Shown: one piece after another, positions 17,628 through 26,171 of the stretch
Layout of the letters: the number at the start of each line of letters is the position of its first letter
Position numbering within the stretch: position 1 is the stretch's first letter
NCBI RefSeq assembly: GCF_014650115.1
Contig: NZ_BMUI01000006.1
Coordinates: forward strand, 310,001 to 374,000
DNA from: Streptomyces olivaceoviridis
GTDB taxonomy: Bacteria > Actinomycetota > Actinomycetes > Streptomycetales > Streptomycetaceae
Length of the DNA stretch: 64,000 bases
Direction: 5' to 3'
Made by a program: the position numbers and the translations under genes
The notes under the pieces: generated by a model
Databases searched by the model: none
Told to the model about the DNA's origin: nothing
Seen by the model: only the letters and a program-made list of their open reading frames with translations

Positions 17628-18851
17628 TCAGTCGACGGCGGGCACGTGCTGTTCGGCCGCCGCCGGGACGTCGATCTCCCGCCAGAACCCCGCCCGAATG
17701 GCGTAACGGTCGTGCTCGTCGATCTGGTCGTCCTTGTGCGCGAGCAGTCCGAACCGCGCCGCGTACCGCAGCAGCTCCCCGTCGATCCGGTGCGGGATGC
17801 GCGGGTACATCTGCGACAGCCGCTGGAGGTGGCTCTGGTCGCCGAGCCGGGACATCCAGCGGCGGGCGAAGACCTGCCCGACCTCGTACGGGTCGCCGCC
17901 GACGGTGGTGATGTCCTCCTCCCGGTCGGCCCACCGCTGCTCGGCCGTGGTGAGCTGGGCCAGCGTCGGCATGGAGGCGACCTCGGGGGACTCGGCGACC
18001 GCTCCCGGCCGGTCGACCCAGCCCTTGTCGGAGGACCAGCGCAGGGTCGCGGTCGCGGGATGCTGCACGGACTGGGCGCCGGGTGCGCGCAGCGCGGCCA
18101 GGTCCTTGGGGGTGGGGACGCCCTTGGGGGCGGTCACCCGCTCCTGGGCGCCGTTCTCGGCCGCGGCGGCGGCCGGCGGGTGGGCGGGCTGTTCGGCGGG
18201 CCGCTCGCTCGCCGTGCCGAGCGCGGACTCGGGCAGCGGCGCGGAGAGGATCGCGGCGATCTCGGGGCGGGGCGCGGGCGGCGGGGCGCAGACGCCGGTG
18301 AGCTCCTTGGCGCGGACGGCCTGGGTGATCCAGGCGCGGTCCAGCACGCGCCGCTCGTCGGCCTCGGCGACCAGGTCCTCGGACTGGTTGTAGTCGCCGT
18401 CGGCGGCCTGGACGGCCCACAGGTGGACGGCGACGCCGTGCTCCTTGGCGGCCATCATGCCCGGCAGCAGGTCGCCGTCGCCGGTGACGAGGACGACGTC
18501 GGAGCAGGCGCGGTTGCGGGCCAGCTCGGTCAGTTCCGCGTGCATGGCGGCGTCGACGCCCTTCTGCGCCCAGCGTCCGTCGCTGCGGGTGAGGGCGCCG
18601 AGGCGGACGGTGACCCGGGGCATCACGCGCAGCCGGCGGTGCTCCGGTTGGGGGACCCGGTCGGGGGCGCCGTCGAACCAGTAGATGCGCAGCAGGGGGC
18701 GCTCGGTGTCGGACTCCGCGCGTTCCCGCAGCGCCTGGATCAGCGCGGCGTGGTCGACGGTGATCCGGGACCGCGAGGGCTCGCCGGCGAGGAGGCTGGC
18801 GGCGGCTCCCAGCAGATACCCGGCGTCCACCAGGACGATGCAGCGGTCCAC
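17628..18851 (-). CDS. NYN-domain protein (PIN-like nuclease fold)
   Basis: The 407-residue protein has an N-terminal NYN domain: CIVLVDAGYLLGAAASLLAG, then ELARNRACSDVVLVTGDGDL with the acidic residues expected of a PIN-like metal site, then LLPGMMAAKEHGVAVHLWAV. A long Pro/Ala-rich linker (about 220-290) leads to a C-terminal helical region (QVFARRWMSRLGDQSHLQRL). NYN proteins are predicted RNases, but this one is untested. I start at the second GTG (18849-18851), nine bases from the GAAGAGG ribosome site; the GTG at 18860 directly abuts that site. Confidence 0.85.
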   Translation of the reverse strand: MDRCIVLVDAGYLLGAAASLLAGEPSRSRITVDHAALIQALRERAESDTERPLLRIYWFDGAPDRVPQPEHRRLRVMPRVTVRLGALTRSDGRWAQKGVDAAMHAELTELARNRACSDVVLVTGDGDLLPGMMAAKEHGVAVHLWAVQAADGDYNQSEDLVAEADERRVLDRAWITQAVRAKELTGVCAPPPAPRPEIAAILSAPLPESALGTASERPAEQPAHPPAAAAAENGAQERVTAPKGVPTPKDLAALRAPGAQSVQHPATATLRWSSDKGWVDRPGAVAESPEVASMPTLAQLTTAEQRWADREEDITTVGGDPYEVGQVFARRWMSRLGDQSHLQRLSQMYPRIPHRIDGELLRYAARFGLLAHKDDQIDEHDRYAIRAGFWREIDVPAAAEQHVPAVD

Positions 18852-19076
18852 GCGACTCACCCTCTTCCCGGGAGGTTTTGCTTCGGACTTCCTTCGAGTC
18901 TGCCCGACCTCGCGGGGGTTAACGGCCCGAACTCGATCTTCGGCGTGGCGTTTGCGGTTCCGGTGCACCCACCACCCCTGTCACACACGGTAATTATCCG
19001 ACATGCGCTTGATGTCAGCGTATGTGAATCTGGTCCCGGCCCTGGCCCCTAGATCCCCCACAGGAGGCAGATCACC

Positions 19077-19244
19077 ATGGCCAAGAACAAGAACCGCAAG
19101 CAGTCCGGCCCGCAGAACCGCGCTCCGCAGTCCGAGCACGCGCAGCGTCCGCAGGCGGAGGAGCACGAGCCGCCCATGGCGCACGCCCCGGGCAGCCCCT
19201 CGGAGGCCGCGCGCAAGAAGCAGAAGAGCTTCGGCCACAACTAA
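19077..19244 (+). CDS. Small basic hydrophilic protein (55 aa)
   Basis: This short gene starts with ATG after a strong CAGGAGG site. The product begins MAKNKNRKQSGPQNRAP and ends SEAARKKQKSFGHN. It is highly charged, rich in Lys, Gln, Pro and His, with no predicted membrane segment, and is probably disordered. Codon bias is streptomycete-like. It is followed by a terminator hairpin. Similar small proteins occur in other streptomycetes, as far as I recall, but none has a known function. Nucleic-acid binding is a guess from the charge. Confidence 0.75.
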   Translation: MAKNKNRKQSGPQNRAPQSEHAQRPQAEEHEPPMAHAPGSPSEAARKKQKSFGHN

Positions 19245-19271
19245 AGGGCAGTTGAAGCCCGGGCACAGGTG

Positions 19272-19300
19272 AGGGGCGCACCCGTCAAGGGTGCGCCCCT
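19272..19300. terminator. Bidirectional hairpin terminator
   Basis: Perfect 12-base arms (AGGGGCGCACCC at 19272-19283 and GGGTGCGCCCCT at 19289-19300) flank a five-base loop. It lies between the stops of the convergent small protein and dnaE. There is no T-run, as is common in streptomycetes. Confidence 0.75.
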
Positions 19301-19325
19301 TCGCGTCGGCGCCTTCCGCCGGGCC

Positions 19326-22300
19326 TCAGCCGGCCAGGCAGGACGGGCCGAGCAGCACCTTCAGGTCGCCGAACAGCGCCGGGTCGGGCTTGACCCGGTG
19401 CCGGTCCAGGCGGAGCACGGTGGTCTTGCGCGGGCCCTGGAGCTTGATCCGCACCTCGCTGTCGCCCTTGTGGTGGCTGAGGATCTCGCCGAGGCGGCTG
19501 ACCATCGGCGGGGTCACCTTCACGGCCGGGATGGTGAGCACGACGGGCGCGTTGGTGCCCGCGTTGGACAGGTCCGGGACCATCAGCTCCATGGCGACGA
19601 GCCGGGGCACGTCCTCGCGCTTGTCGAGGCGGCCCTTGACGAACACCACGGCGTCCTCGACGAGTTGGGTGGACACCAGCTGGTAAGTGGCCGGGAAGAA
19701 CATGCACTCGATGGAGCCCGCCAGGTCCTCGACGGTGGCGATGGCCCAGGCGTTGCCCTGCTTGGTCATCTTGCGCTGGAGGCCGGAGATGATGCCGCCG
19801 ATGGTCACCACCGAGCCGTCCGCGTAGTCACCGCCGGTGAGCTGGGCGATGCCCGCGTCCGCCTTGTCGGAGAGCACGTGCTCCAGGCCGAAGAGCGGGT
19901 GGTCGGAGACGTACAGACCGAGCATCTCCCGCTCCTGGGCGAGCAGATAGGTCTTGTCCCACTCGTCGTCGGTGAACTCCACGTCGAGGCCGAAGCCGGG
20001 CTGGTCGCTGGTCTCCTCGCCCATCCCGCCGAAGAGGTCGAACTGGCCCTCGGCCTCCTTGCGCTTGACCGCGACCACATTGTCGATCATCGGCTCGTAC
20101 TGGGCCGTGAGGCCCTTGCGGGTGTGGCCCATCGAGTCGAAGGCGCCGGCCTTGATCAGCGATTCGGTGGTGCGCTTGTTGCAGACCACCGCGTCGACCT
20201 TGTCGAGGTAGTCGGGGAAGGAGCCGTACTTCCCCTTCGCCTTGCGGCACTTGATGATCGACTCGACGACGTTGGTGCCGACGTTGCGGACGGCGGACAG
20301 GCCGAAGAGGATCACGTCGTCGCCCTGGGCGGCGAAGTTGGCCTCGGACTCGTTGACGTTCGGCGGGAGCACCCGGATGCCCATGCGGCGGCACTCGTTG
20401 AGGTAGACCGCGGACTTGTCCTTGTCGTCCTTGACCGAGGTGAGCAGGGCGGCCATGTACTCGGCGGGGTGGTTCGCCTTCAGGTACGCCGTCCAGTACG
20501 ACACCAGGCCGTACGCGGCGGAGTGCGCCTTGTTGAACGCGTAGCCGGCGAAGGGGACCAGCACGTCCCAGAGCGCCTGGATGGCCTCGTCGCTGTAGCC
20601 GTTCTTGCGGGCGCCGGCCTGGAAGATGACGAAGTTCTTCTCCAGCTCCTCCGGCTTCTTCTTGCCCATCACGCGGCGGAGGATGTCGGCCTCGCCGAGC
20701 GAGTAGCCCGCGATGATCTGGGCGGCCTTCTGCACCTGCTCCTGGTAGACGATCAGGCCGTAGGTGACGTCCAGGACCTCCTTGAGCGGCGCCTCCAGCT
20801 CGGGGTGGATCGGCGTGATCTCCTGCTGCCCGTTCTTGCGCAGCGCGTAGTTCGTGTGGGAGTTCATGCCCATCGGGCCCGGCCGGTACAGGGCCGACAC
20901 GGCGGAGATGTCTTCGAAGTTGTCCGGCTTCATCAGCCGCAGCAGGGACCGCATGGGCCCGCCGTCGAACTGGAAGACGCCGAGGGTGTCGCCGCGCTGG
21001 AGCAGCTCGAAGGTCGTGGGGTCGTCGAGCGGGAGGCTCAGGAGGTCGATATCGATCCCCTTGTTGGCCTTCACCATCTTGACGGCGTCGTCCATGATCG
21101 TGAGGTTGCGCAGGCCCAGGAAGTCCATCTTCAGCAGGCCGAGCGACTCACAGCTCGGGTAGTCCCACTGGGTGATGGTCACGCCGTCGGTGTGCCTCAC
21201 CCAGACCGGGACGTGCTCGGTGATGGTCTCGCTGGACATGATCACGCCGGCGGCGTGCACGCCCATCTGCCGGACCAGGCCCTCCACACCGCGCGCGGTG
21301 TCGATGACCTTCTTCACGTCCGGCTCGTTCTCGTACATCCCCCGGACCTCGCCGGCCTCCGAGTAGCGGGGGTGGGTGGGGTCGGTGATGCCGGACAGCG
21401 GGATGCCCTTGCCGAGGACGTCGGCGGGCATGGCCTTGGTGATGCGGTCGCCCATCGCGTACGGGTAGCCCAGCACGCGCGCGGAGTCCTTGATCGCGTT
21501 CTTGGCCTTGATGGTGCCGTAGGTGCCGATCATGGCGACCTTGTCGGCGCCGTACTTCTCCGTCACGTACCGGATCACCTCGACGCGCCGGCGCTCGTCG
21601 AAGTCGATGTCGACATCGGGCATCGAGATGCGCTCGGGGTTGAGGAACCGCTCGAAGATCAGGCCGTGCGGGATCGGGTCGAGGTCGGTGATGCCGAGCG
21701 CGTAGGCGACGATCGAGCCGGCCGCGGAGCCTCGGCCGGGGCCGACCGCGATGCCCTGGCGCTTGGCCCACATGATGAAGTCGGCGACCACGAGGAAGTA
21801 GCCCGGGAACCCCATCTGGATGATGACGTCCATCTCGTACTCGGCCTGCTTCTGGCGGTCCTCGGGGACGCCGCCCGGGAAGCGGCGCTCCATGCCACGG
21901 CGGACCTCCTCCTGGAACCAGGTGACCTCGGTGTAGCCCTCGGGGATGTCGAACTTGGGCATGAGGTCGCGCTTCTCGAACATGCCGGTGGTGTCCACCA
22001 TCTCGGCGACGAGGAGCGTGTTGGCGCAGCCCTCCTGCCAGGCGTCCGAGGAGTCGATGGCGTACATCTCGTCCGTGGACTTCAGGTAGTAGCCGGTGCC
22101 GTCGAACTTGAAGCGGTCGGGGTCGGAGAGGTTCTTGCCGGTCTGGATGCACAACAGGGCGTCGTGGGCGCCCGCCTCGTGCGCGTACGTGTAGTGCGAG
22201 TCGTTGGTGACCAGCGGCGGGATGCCGAGCTTCTTGCCGATCTCCAGCAGGCCGTCGCGGACCCGGCGCTCGATCTCGATGCCGTGGTCCATCAGCTCCA

Positions 22301-22865
22301 GGAAGTACCTCTCCTTGCCGAAGATGTCCTGGTAGTCGGCGGCGGCCTTGAGGGCCTCGTCGAAGTGGCCGAGGCGCAGCCGGGTCTGCACCTCGCCGGA
22401 GGGGCAGCCGGTGGAGGCGACGATGCCCTCGGACCACTGGGCGATGGTCTCCTTGTCCATCCGGGGCCACTTCTGGAGCCAGCCCTCGGCGTAGGCGTCG
22501 GAGGAGAGCCGGAAGAGGTTGTGCAGGCCGGTCCTGTTCACGGCCCACATCGTCTTGTGGGTGTAACCACCCGAACCGGAGATGTCGTCCCGCTTCTGGT
22601 GCGGCTGGCCCCAGAGGATCTTGCGCTTGTTCCGCCGGGACTCGGGGGCGACATACGCCTCGATCCCGATGATCGGGGTGATTCCGGCCTTCTTCGCGGA
22701 GTGGAAGAAGTCGTACGCCCCGTGGAGGTTGCCGTGGTCGGACATGGCGATGTGCGTCATGCCCATCTCGTTGCACGCGTTGAACATGTCCTTCAGCCGC
22801 GCGGCACCGTCCAGCAGCGAGTACTGGGTGTGGACGTGCAGGTGCGTGAAGGGCGGCTTTGACAC
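19326..22865 (-). CDS. dnaE: DNA polymerase III alpha subunit (replicative)
   Basis: The 1179-residue protein is the replicative C-family polymerase (DnaE1 type). The N-terminal PHP domain is clear (FTHLHVHTQYSLLDGAARL; AMSDHGNLHGAYDFF). The palm carries the catalytic aspartates in MPDVDIDFDERRR (about residue 415) with GRGSAAGSIVAYALGI before it. A helix-hairpin-helix region lies near residue 880-900, and an OB domain (VVTIGGIISGLQRKMTKQG) near 1020. It starts with GTG. Length and domain order fit the main polymerase rather than the mutagenic DnaE2. Confidence 0.97.
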   Translation of the reverse strand: MSKPPFTHLHVHTQYSLLDGAARLKDMFNACNEMGMTHIAMSDHGNLHGAYDFFHSAKKAGITPIIGIEAYVAPESRRNKRKILWGQPHQKRDDISGSGGYTHKTMWAVNRTGLHNLFRLSSDAYAEGWLQKWPRMDKETIAQWSEGIVASTGCPSGEVQTRLRLGHFDEALKAAADYQDIFGKERYFLELMDHGIEIERRVRDGLLEIGKKLGIPPLVTNDSHYTYAHEAGAHDALLCIQTGKNLSDPDRFKFDGTGYYLKSTDEMYAIDSSDAWQEGCANTLLVAEMVDTTGMFEKRDLMPKFDIPEGYTEVTWFQEEVRRGMERRFPGGVPEDRQKQAEYEMDVIIQMGFPGYFLVVADFIMWAKRQGIAVGPGRGSAAGSIVAYALGITDLDPIPHGLIFERFLNPERISMPDVDIDFDERRRVEVIRYVTEKYGADKVAMIGTYGTIKAKNAIKDSARVLGYPYAMGDRITKAMPADVLGKGIPLSGITDPTHPRYSEAGEVRGMYENEPDVKKVIDTARGVEGLVRQMGVHAAGVIMSSETITEHVPVWVRHTDGVTITQWDYPSCESLGLLKMDFLGLRNLTIMDDAVKMVKANKGIDIDLLSLPLDDPTTFELLQRGDTLGVFQFDGGPMRSLLRLMKPDNFEDISAVSALYRPGPMGMNSHTNYALRKNGQQEITPIHPELEAPLKEVLDVTYGLIVYQEQVQKAAQIIAGYSLGEADILRRVMGKKKPEELEKNFVIFQAGARKNGYSDEAIQALWDVLVPFAGYAFNKAHSAAYGLVSYWTAYLKANHPAEYMAALLTSVKDDKDKSAVYLNECRRMGIRVLPPNVNESEANFAAQGDDVILFGLSAVRNVGTNVVESIIKCRKAKGKYGSFPDYLDKVDAVVCNKRTTESLIKAGAFDSMGHTRKGLTAQYEPMIDNVVAVKRKEAEGQFDLFGGMGEETSDQPGFGLDVEFTDDEWDKTYLLAQEREMLGLYVSDHPLFGLEHVLSDKADAGIAQLTGGDYADGSVVTIGGIISGLQRKMTKQGNAWAIATVEDLAGSIECMFFPATYQLVSTQLVEDAVVFVKGRLDKREDVPRLVAMELMVPDLSNAGTNAPVVLTIPAVKVTPPMVSRLGEILSHHKGDSEVRIKLQGPRKTTVLRLDRHRVKPDPALFGDLKVLLGPSCLAG

Positions 22866-22954
22866 GGTGAGTCCTCCGGGGCAAACACTCGGCGACGGGC
22901 GGGCGGACAGTTCTGGGGTCAGCGTCGAAGTCTATGCCGCGGCACTGACAACGG

Positions 22955-23053
22955 GATGAAGACGTGGCGCGGAGCGCCTCGACGGGGGTGGTGGTCGGGC
23001 GGCGAGATGAAATCTTGGCGCGAAGCGCCTCGACGGGGGGTGGTGGTCGGGCG
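22955..23053. repeat. Two tandem GC-rich repeats with internal hairpins
   Basis: A sequence of about 47 bp at 22955-23001 recurs at 23006-23053 with a 51 bp period and few mismatches. Each unit holds a short stem (GGCGC-GAA-GCGCC in the second copy) followed by CTCGACGGGGG. The 22866-23138 spacer separates divergent dnaE and DUF2252 genes. The repeats look like a mobile or REP-like extragenic element. Confidence 0.65.
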
Positions 23054-23138
23054 ACGGGCGGGCACTCCCGCGTACCTTCGTGCGTTGGGTACGGCAGAAA
23101 CGCTGTCGTACAGGTAACGCACCAGGAGGCACCCCGCG

Positions 23139-24464
23139 ATGTCGGTCCCCCAGCTCGACGAGGAGCAGCGCGGCGAGGAGATCCTCGCCGTCTTCGACAC
23201 CGCCTTCGGCCGGCTCCTGGCCGCCGACCCGGCCGCGTTCCGGGTGAAGTTCCGGAAGATGGCGGCCTCGGCCTTCGCGTTCTACCGGGGCACGGCGGCC
23301 CTCTTCTACCACGACCTCGACGCCGAGAAGCGCGGCGGCCCGTACCTGGACGAGCGCACCTCGCGCGTGTGGATCCACGGCGATCTGCACGCCGAGAACT
23401 TCGGCACGTACATGGACTCCAACGGCCGCCTGGTCTTCAACGTCAACGACTTCGACGAGGCCTACGTCGGTCCGTTCACCTGGGACCTGAAGCGCTTCTC
23501 GGCGTCGGTCGCGCTCATCGGGTACGCGAAGGCCCTCAGCGACGCGCAGATCACCGAGCTGGTGACGGTCTACGCCGCCGCCTACCGCGAGCGCGTCCAC
23601 GCCCTGGCCACGGGCGCCAAGCGGGACGAGGTGCCGCCGTTCACGCTGGACACCGCGCAGGGTCCGCTGCTGGACGCGCTGCGTGACGCCCGCTCGCTGA
23701 CCCGCTTCGGCCTGCTGGACTCGATGACCGAGATCCGCGACTTCGAGCGCCGTTTCGCACCGGGCGGCGGCTCCATCGAGCTGGACGCGGCCACCCGCTA
23801 CAAGGTCCTGGCGGCCTTCGACGGCTATCTGGAGACGCTGCCGGACTCCTCCCTGGCGCGCCCGGACTCGTACCGGGTGAAGGACGTCGTGGGCCGCCGG
23901 GGCATCGGCATCGGCTCCGCGGGCCTGCCGTCGTACAACATCCTCCTGGAGGGCCACAGCGACGCCCTGGAGAACGATGTCGTGATCTACATCAAGCAGG
24001 CCCAGACCCCGGCCGTCTCCCGGCACATCACGGATCCGGCCATCGCGGAGTACTTCCGGCACGAGGGCCACCGCACGGTGATCTCCCAGCGCGCCCTCCA
24101 GGCGCACGCCGACCCGTGGCTCGGCTGGACCGAGCTGGACGGTGCCGGCCAGTTGGTCGCCGAGGTCTCGCCGTACGCCGTGGACCTGGACTGGGACGAC
24201 ATCGACGACCCGGAGGAGATCGCGGCAGTCGTCGCCGACCTGGGCCGGGCCACCGCGACCATGCACGCGGCGGCGGACGACACCTCCGGCGAGTCCCTGG
24301 TGCCGTTCTCCACCGAGCGGGCCATCGACGCGGCGCTCGCGGCCGACGAGGAGGGCTTCGCCCCCCTGCTGGTGGACTTCGCGCACAGCTACGGCGCACG
24401 CGCGCGTGCCGATCACCAGATCTTCGTCGACCTGTTCCGCAACGGCCGGATTCCGGGGCTGTGA
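23139..24464 (+). CDS. DUF2252 protein (kinase-like fold)
   Basis: The 441-residue protein belongs to DUF2252, which resembles aminoglycoside-phosphotransferase/HipA-like kinases. The segment VWIHGDLHAENFGTYMDSNG followed by VFNVNDFDEAYVGPFTWDLKR (residues about 83-130) recalls the HGDLHxxN catalytic loop and the metal-binding Asp of that superfamily. A nucleotide-site-like VVIYIKQAQ strand lies near residue 280. The start is an ATG after CAGGAGG. Substrate and biological role are unknown. It is monocistronic and divergent from dnaE. Confidence 0.88.
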   Translation: MSVPQLDEEQRGEEILAVFDTAFGRLLAADPAAFRVKFRKMAASAFAFYRGTAALFYHDLDAEKRGGPYLDERTSRVWIHGDLHAENFGTYMDSNGRLVFNVNDFDEAYVGPFTWDLKRFSASVALIGYAKALSDAQITELVTVYAAAYRERVHALATGAKRDEVPPFTLDTAQGPLLDALRDARSLTRFGLLDSMTEIRDFERRFAPGGGSIELDAATRYKVLAAFDGYLETLPDSSLARPDSYRVKDVVGRRGIGIGSAGLPSYNILLEGHSDALENDVVIYIKQAQTPAVSRHITDPAIAEYFRHEGHRTVISQRALQAHADPWLGWTELDGAGQLVAEVSPYAVDLDWDDIDDPEEIAAVVADLGRATATMHAAADDTSGESLVPFSTERAIDAALAADEEGFAPLLVDFAHSYGARARADHQIFVDLFRNGRIPGL

Positions 24465-24531
24465 CCTCACGGATTCACAGGCACCCTTTAGGGGTCCTTT
24501 ACCCGTGTACGTGACAGACTCTCCTTTCGCT

Positions 24532-25212
24532 ATGGACATATCCGGGACCCAGCTCAGAGCCGTGCGCGCGGCGCTGTTCACGGCCTTCGTCGTGACGCTC
24601 AGCACCGCGTCGCACGTGCTGCTGTCCCGTGCTCCGCTGCCGCTGGCGACCGTGGGCGCGGTCGCCGCCGGGGTGTTCGTCACCGCGTACGCGCTGGCGG
24701 GCCGTGAGCGCGGCTTCGGGCGGATCGCGGCCCTGCTGGTCCCGCTGGAGCTGGCCGCCGACACGGTGTTCACCACCGGCCAGCACGCCTGCTACGGCCG
24801 CGCGGGCGGCCCGGTCGCCGGTCCGCTGCGCGCGGTCGGCCTGGACGTGCTGTGCGAGGGGCGGGTGGGCACCCCGCTGGCCCAGATGACCGGCGGTCCC
24901 GACCGCGCCGGGACGCTGCTCGCCCACGCCGGCCCGGCCGCCGCCTGGCTGCTGCTCGCCGCGCACATCGGTGTGGGGCTGCTCGCCGCCGCCTGGCTGC
25001 GCCGGGGCGAGCGGGCGCTGACCCAACTGCTGCGGGCGGTCGCCGCCACCACGTTCCGGCCGCTGCTGCTGGCGGTGGCCGCGGTCGCCGCACGGCCGCT
25101 GCCGGCCCGCCGGCTGCCCCGCCCGGCCCCGCGCCGCGCCGCCGCCCGCGACCGGCTCCTCACCCACTCCCTGGGACGGCGTGGACCGCCGTGCTCACCG
25201 GCATTCGCCTGA
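24532..25212 (+). CDS. Uncharacterised polytopic membrane protein
   Basis: The 226-residue protein has four or five hydrophobic segments, including AALFTAFVVTLSTASHVLL, LATVGAVAAGVFVTAYALA, GPAAAWLLLAAHIGVGLLAA and PLLLAVAAVAARPLP. It ends in a strongly basic tail (RRLPRPAPRRAAARDR). The loop with QHACYGRAGG and DVLCEGR contains two cysteines that would be outside the cell. The start is the ATG 68 bp after the DUF2252 stop. I do not recognise a family. The DsbA-like gene follows and may share an envelope role. Confidence 0.7.
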   Translation: MDISGTQLRAVRAALFTAFVVTLSTASHVLLSRAPLPLATVGAVAAGVFVTAYALAGRERGFGRIAALLVPLELAADTVFTTGQHACYGRAGGPVAGPLRAVGLDVLCEGRVGTPLAQMTGGPDRAGTLLAHAGPAAAWLLLAAHIGVGLLAAAWLRRGERALTQLLRAVAATTFRPLLLAVAAVAARPLPARRLPRPAPRRAAARDRLLTHSLGRRGPPCSPAFA

Positions 25213-25278
25213 GCACGACCAGTCCCCCACCCGTATTCCGCGTACGACGTGTGCGCGTCCCACATGGAGATCACCAAT

Positions 25279-26091
25279 ATGAGCAAGCGGAACACCCAGG
25301 CGGCGAAGACGGCGGCCCGGGAGCGGCTGCGCCAAGAGCGCGAGCGGCAGGCCAAGCGCGACAAGGCCAGGCGGCAGCTCATCGTGGCCGCCTCGGTCGT
25401 GGCCGTCCTGGCCGCGGCCGGCGGCATAGGCTACGCCGTCGTGCAGAACAACAAGCCCGCCTACTGGGAGGCCGCGAAGGACGACAAGCTCGTCAAGCCG
25501 GCCAACACCACGGGCACGGACGGCACGACGGTCGTCATCGGCAAGGGCAGCGCCAAGAAGACCCTCGTGATGTACGAGGACCCGCGCTGCCCGGTCTGCG
25601 CCGTTTTCGAGCAGACGGTCGGCCCGACCGTCAAGAAGGACCTCGACGCCGGCAAGTTCAAGATCCAGTACGTCGGTGCCACCTTCCTCGACAAGAACCT
25701 CACCGGCGAGGGCTCCAAGAACGCGCTCAGCGCCCTGGGCGCCGCGCTCAACGTCAGCCCCGAGGCCTTCCTGGAGTACAAGACCGCGATGTACTCCAAG
25801 AAGTGGCACCCCGAGGAGACCACCGACAAGTTCAAGGACGACAGCTACCTGATCCAGATCGCTGACACGGTCCCCGCGCTGAAGGGCAACGCGGCGTTCC
25901 AGAAGGCCGTGAAGGACGGCACCTACGACAGGTGGGCGCTGGAGGAGTCCAAGATCTTCGACAAGGACGGCATCTCGGGCACCCCGACCCTGAAGATGGA
26001 CGGCAAGACGCTGACGGGCTCCGACGGGAAGAACGCGCCCATGTCGGTCGCCGAGTTCAACACCGCGCTGGAGGCGGCCCTCAAGGGCTGA
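25279..26091 (+). CDS. Membrane-anchored DsbA-like thioredoxin-fold protein
   Basis: I start at the ATG at 25279 (MSKRNTQAAKTAARERL), giving 270 residues. A basic cytoplasmic N-terminus of about 32 residues is followed by one transmembrane helix (LIVAASVVAVLAAAGGIGYA), so the rest faces outward. The thioredoxin-like domain contains a CPVC active site (about C104/C107, in YEDPRCPVCAVFE) and a cis-proline region (ISGTPTLKMDGK). It probably makes or transfers disulfides in exported proteins, as DsbA/MdbA-like proteins do. A terminator follows directly. Confidence 0.9.
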   Translation: MSKRNTQAAKTAARERLRQERERQAKRDKARRQLIVAASVVAVLAAAGGIGYAVVQNNKPAYWEAAKDDKLVKPANTTGTDGTTVVIGKGSAKKTLVMYEDPRCPVCAVFEQTVGPTVKKDLDAGKFKIQYVGATFLDKNLTGEGSKNALSALGAALNVSPEAFLEYKTAMYSKKWHPEETTDKFKDDSYLIQIADTVPALKGNAAFQKAVKDGTYDRWALEESKIFDKDGISGTPTLKMDGKTLTGSDGKNAPMSVAEFNTALEAALKG

Positions 26092-26107
26092 GTCGACCAT
26101 CGGCCAA

Positions 26108-26141
26108 AGAGCGGGCGAACTTTTCCGAGTTCGCCCGCTCT
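26108..26141 (+). terminator. Hairpin terminator after the DsbA-like gene
   Basis: Thirteen-base arms (AGAGCGGGCGAAC at 26108-26120 and GTTCGCCCGCTCT at 26129-26141) with an eight-base loop form a strong stem 17 bp after the stop. There is no T-run. It separates this gene from phoD. Confidence 0.75.
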
Positions 26142-26171
26142 CGCGTGTACCGATCAGTAACCTGATCGTCC

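Noticed and set aside
19269..22862. A 1197-codon open frame on the plus strand opposite dnaE
   Set aside because: It mirrors dnaE codon by codon on the opposite strand; the composition (Gly, Val, His, Asp-rich) is what high G/C third positions produce, and it has no domain likeness.
26129..26171. GTTCGCCCGCT resembling a PhoP box before phoD
   Set aside because: The 11-mer is one arm of the upstream terminator, and the second unit expected of a PHO box is not convincing.
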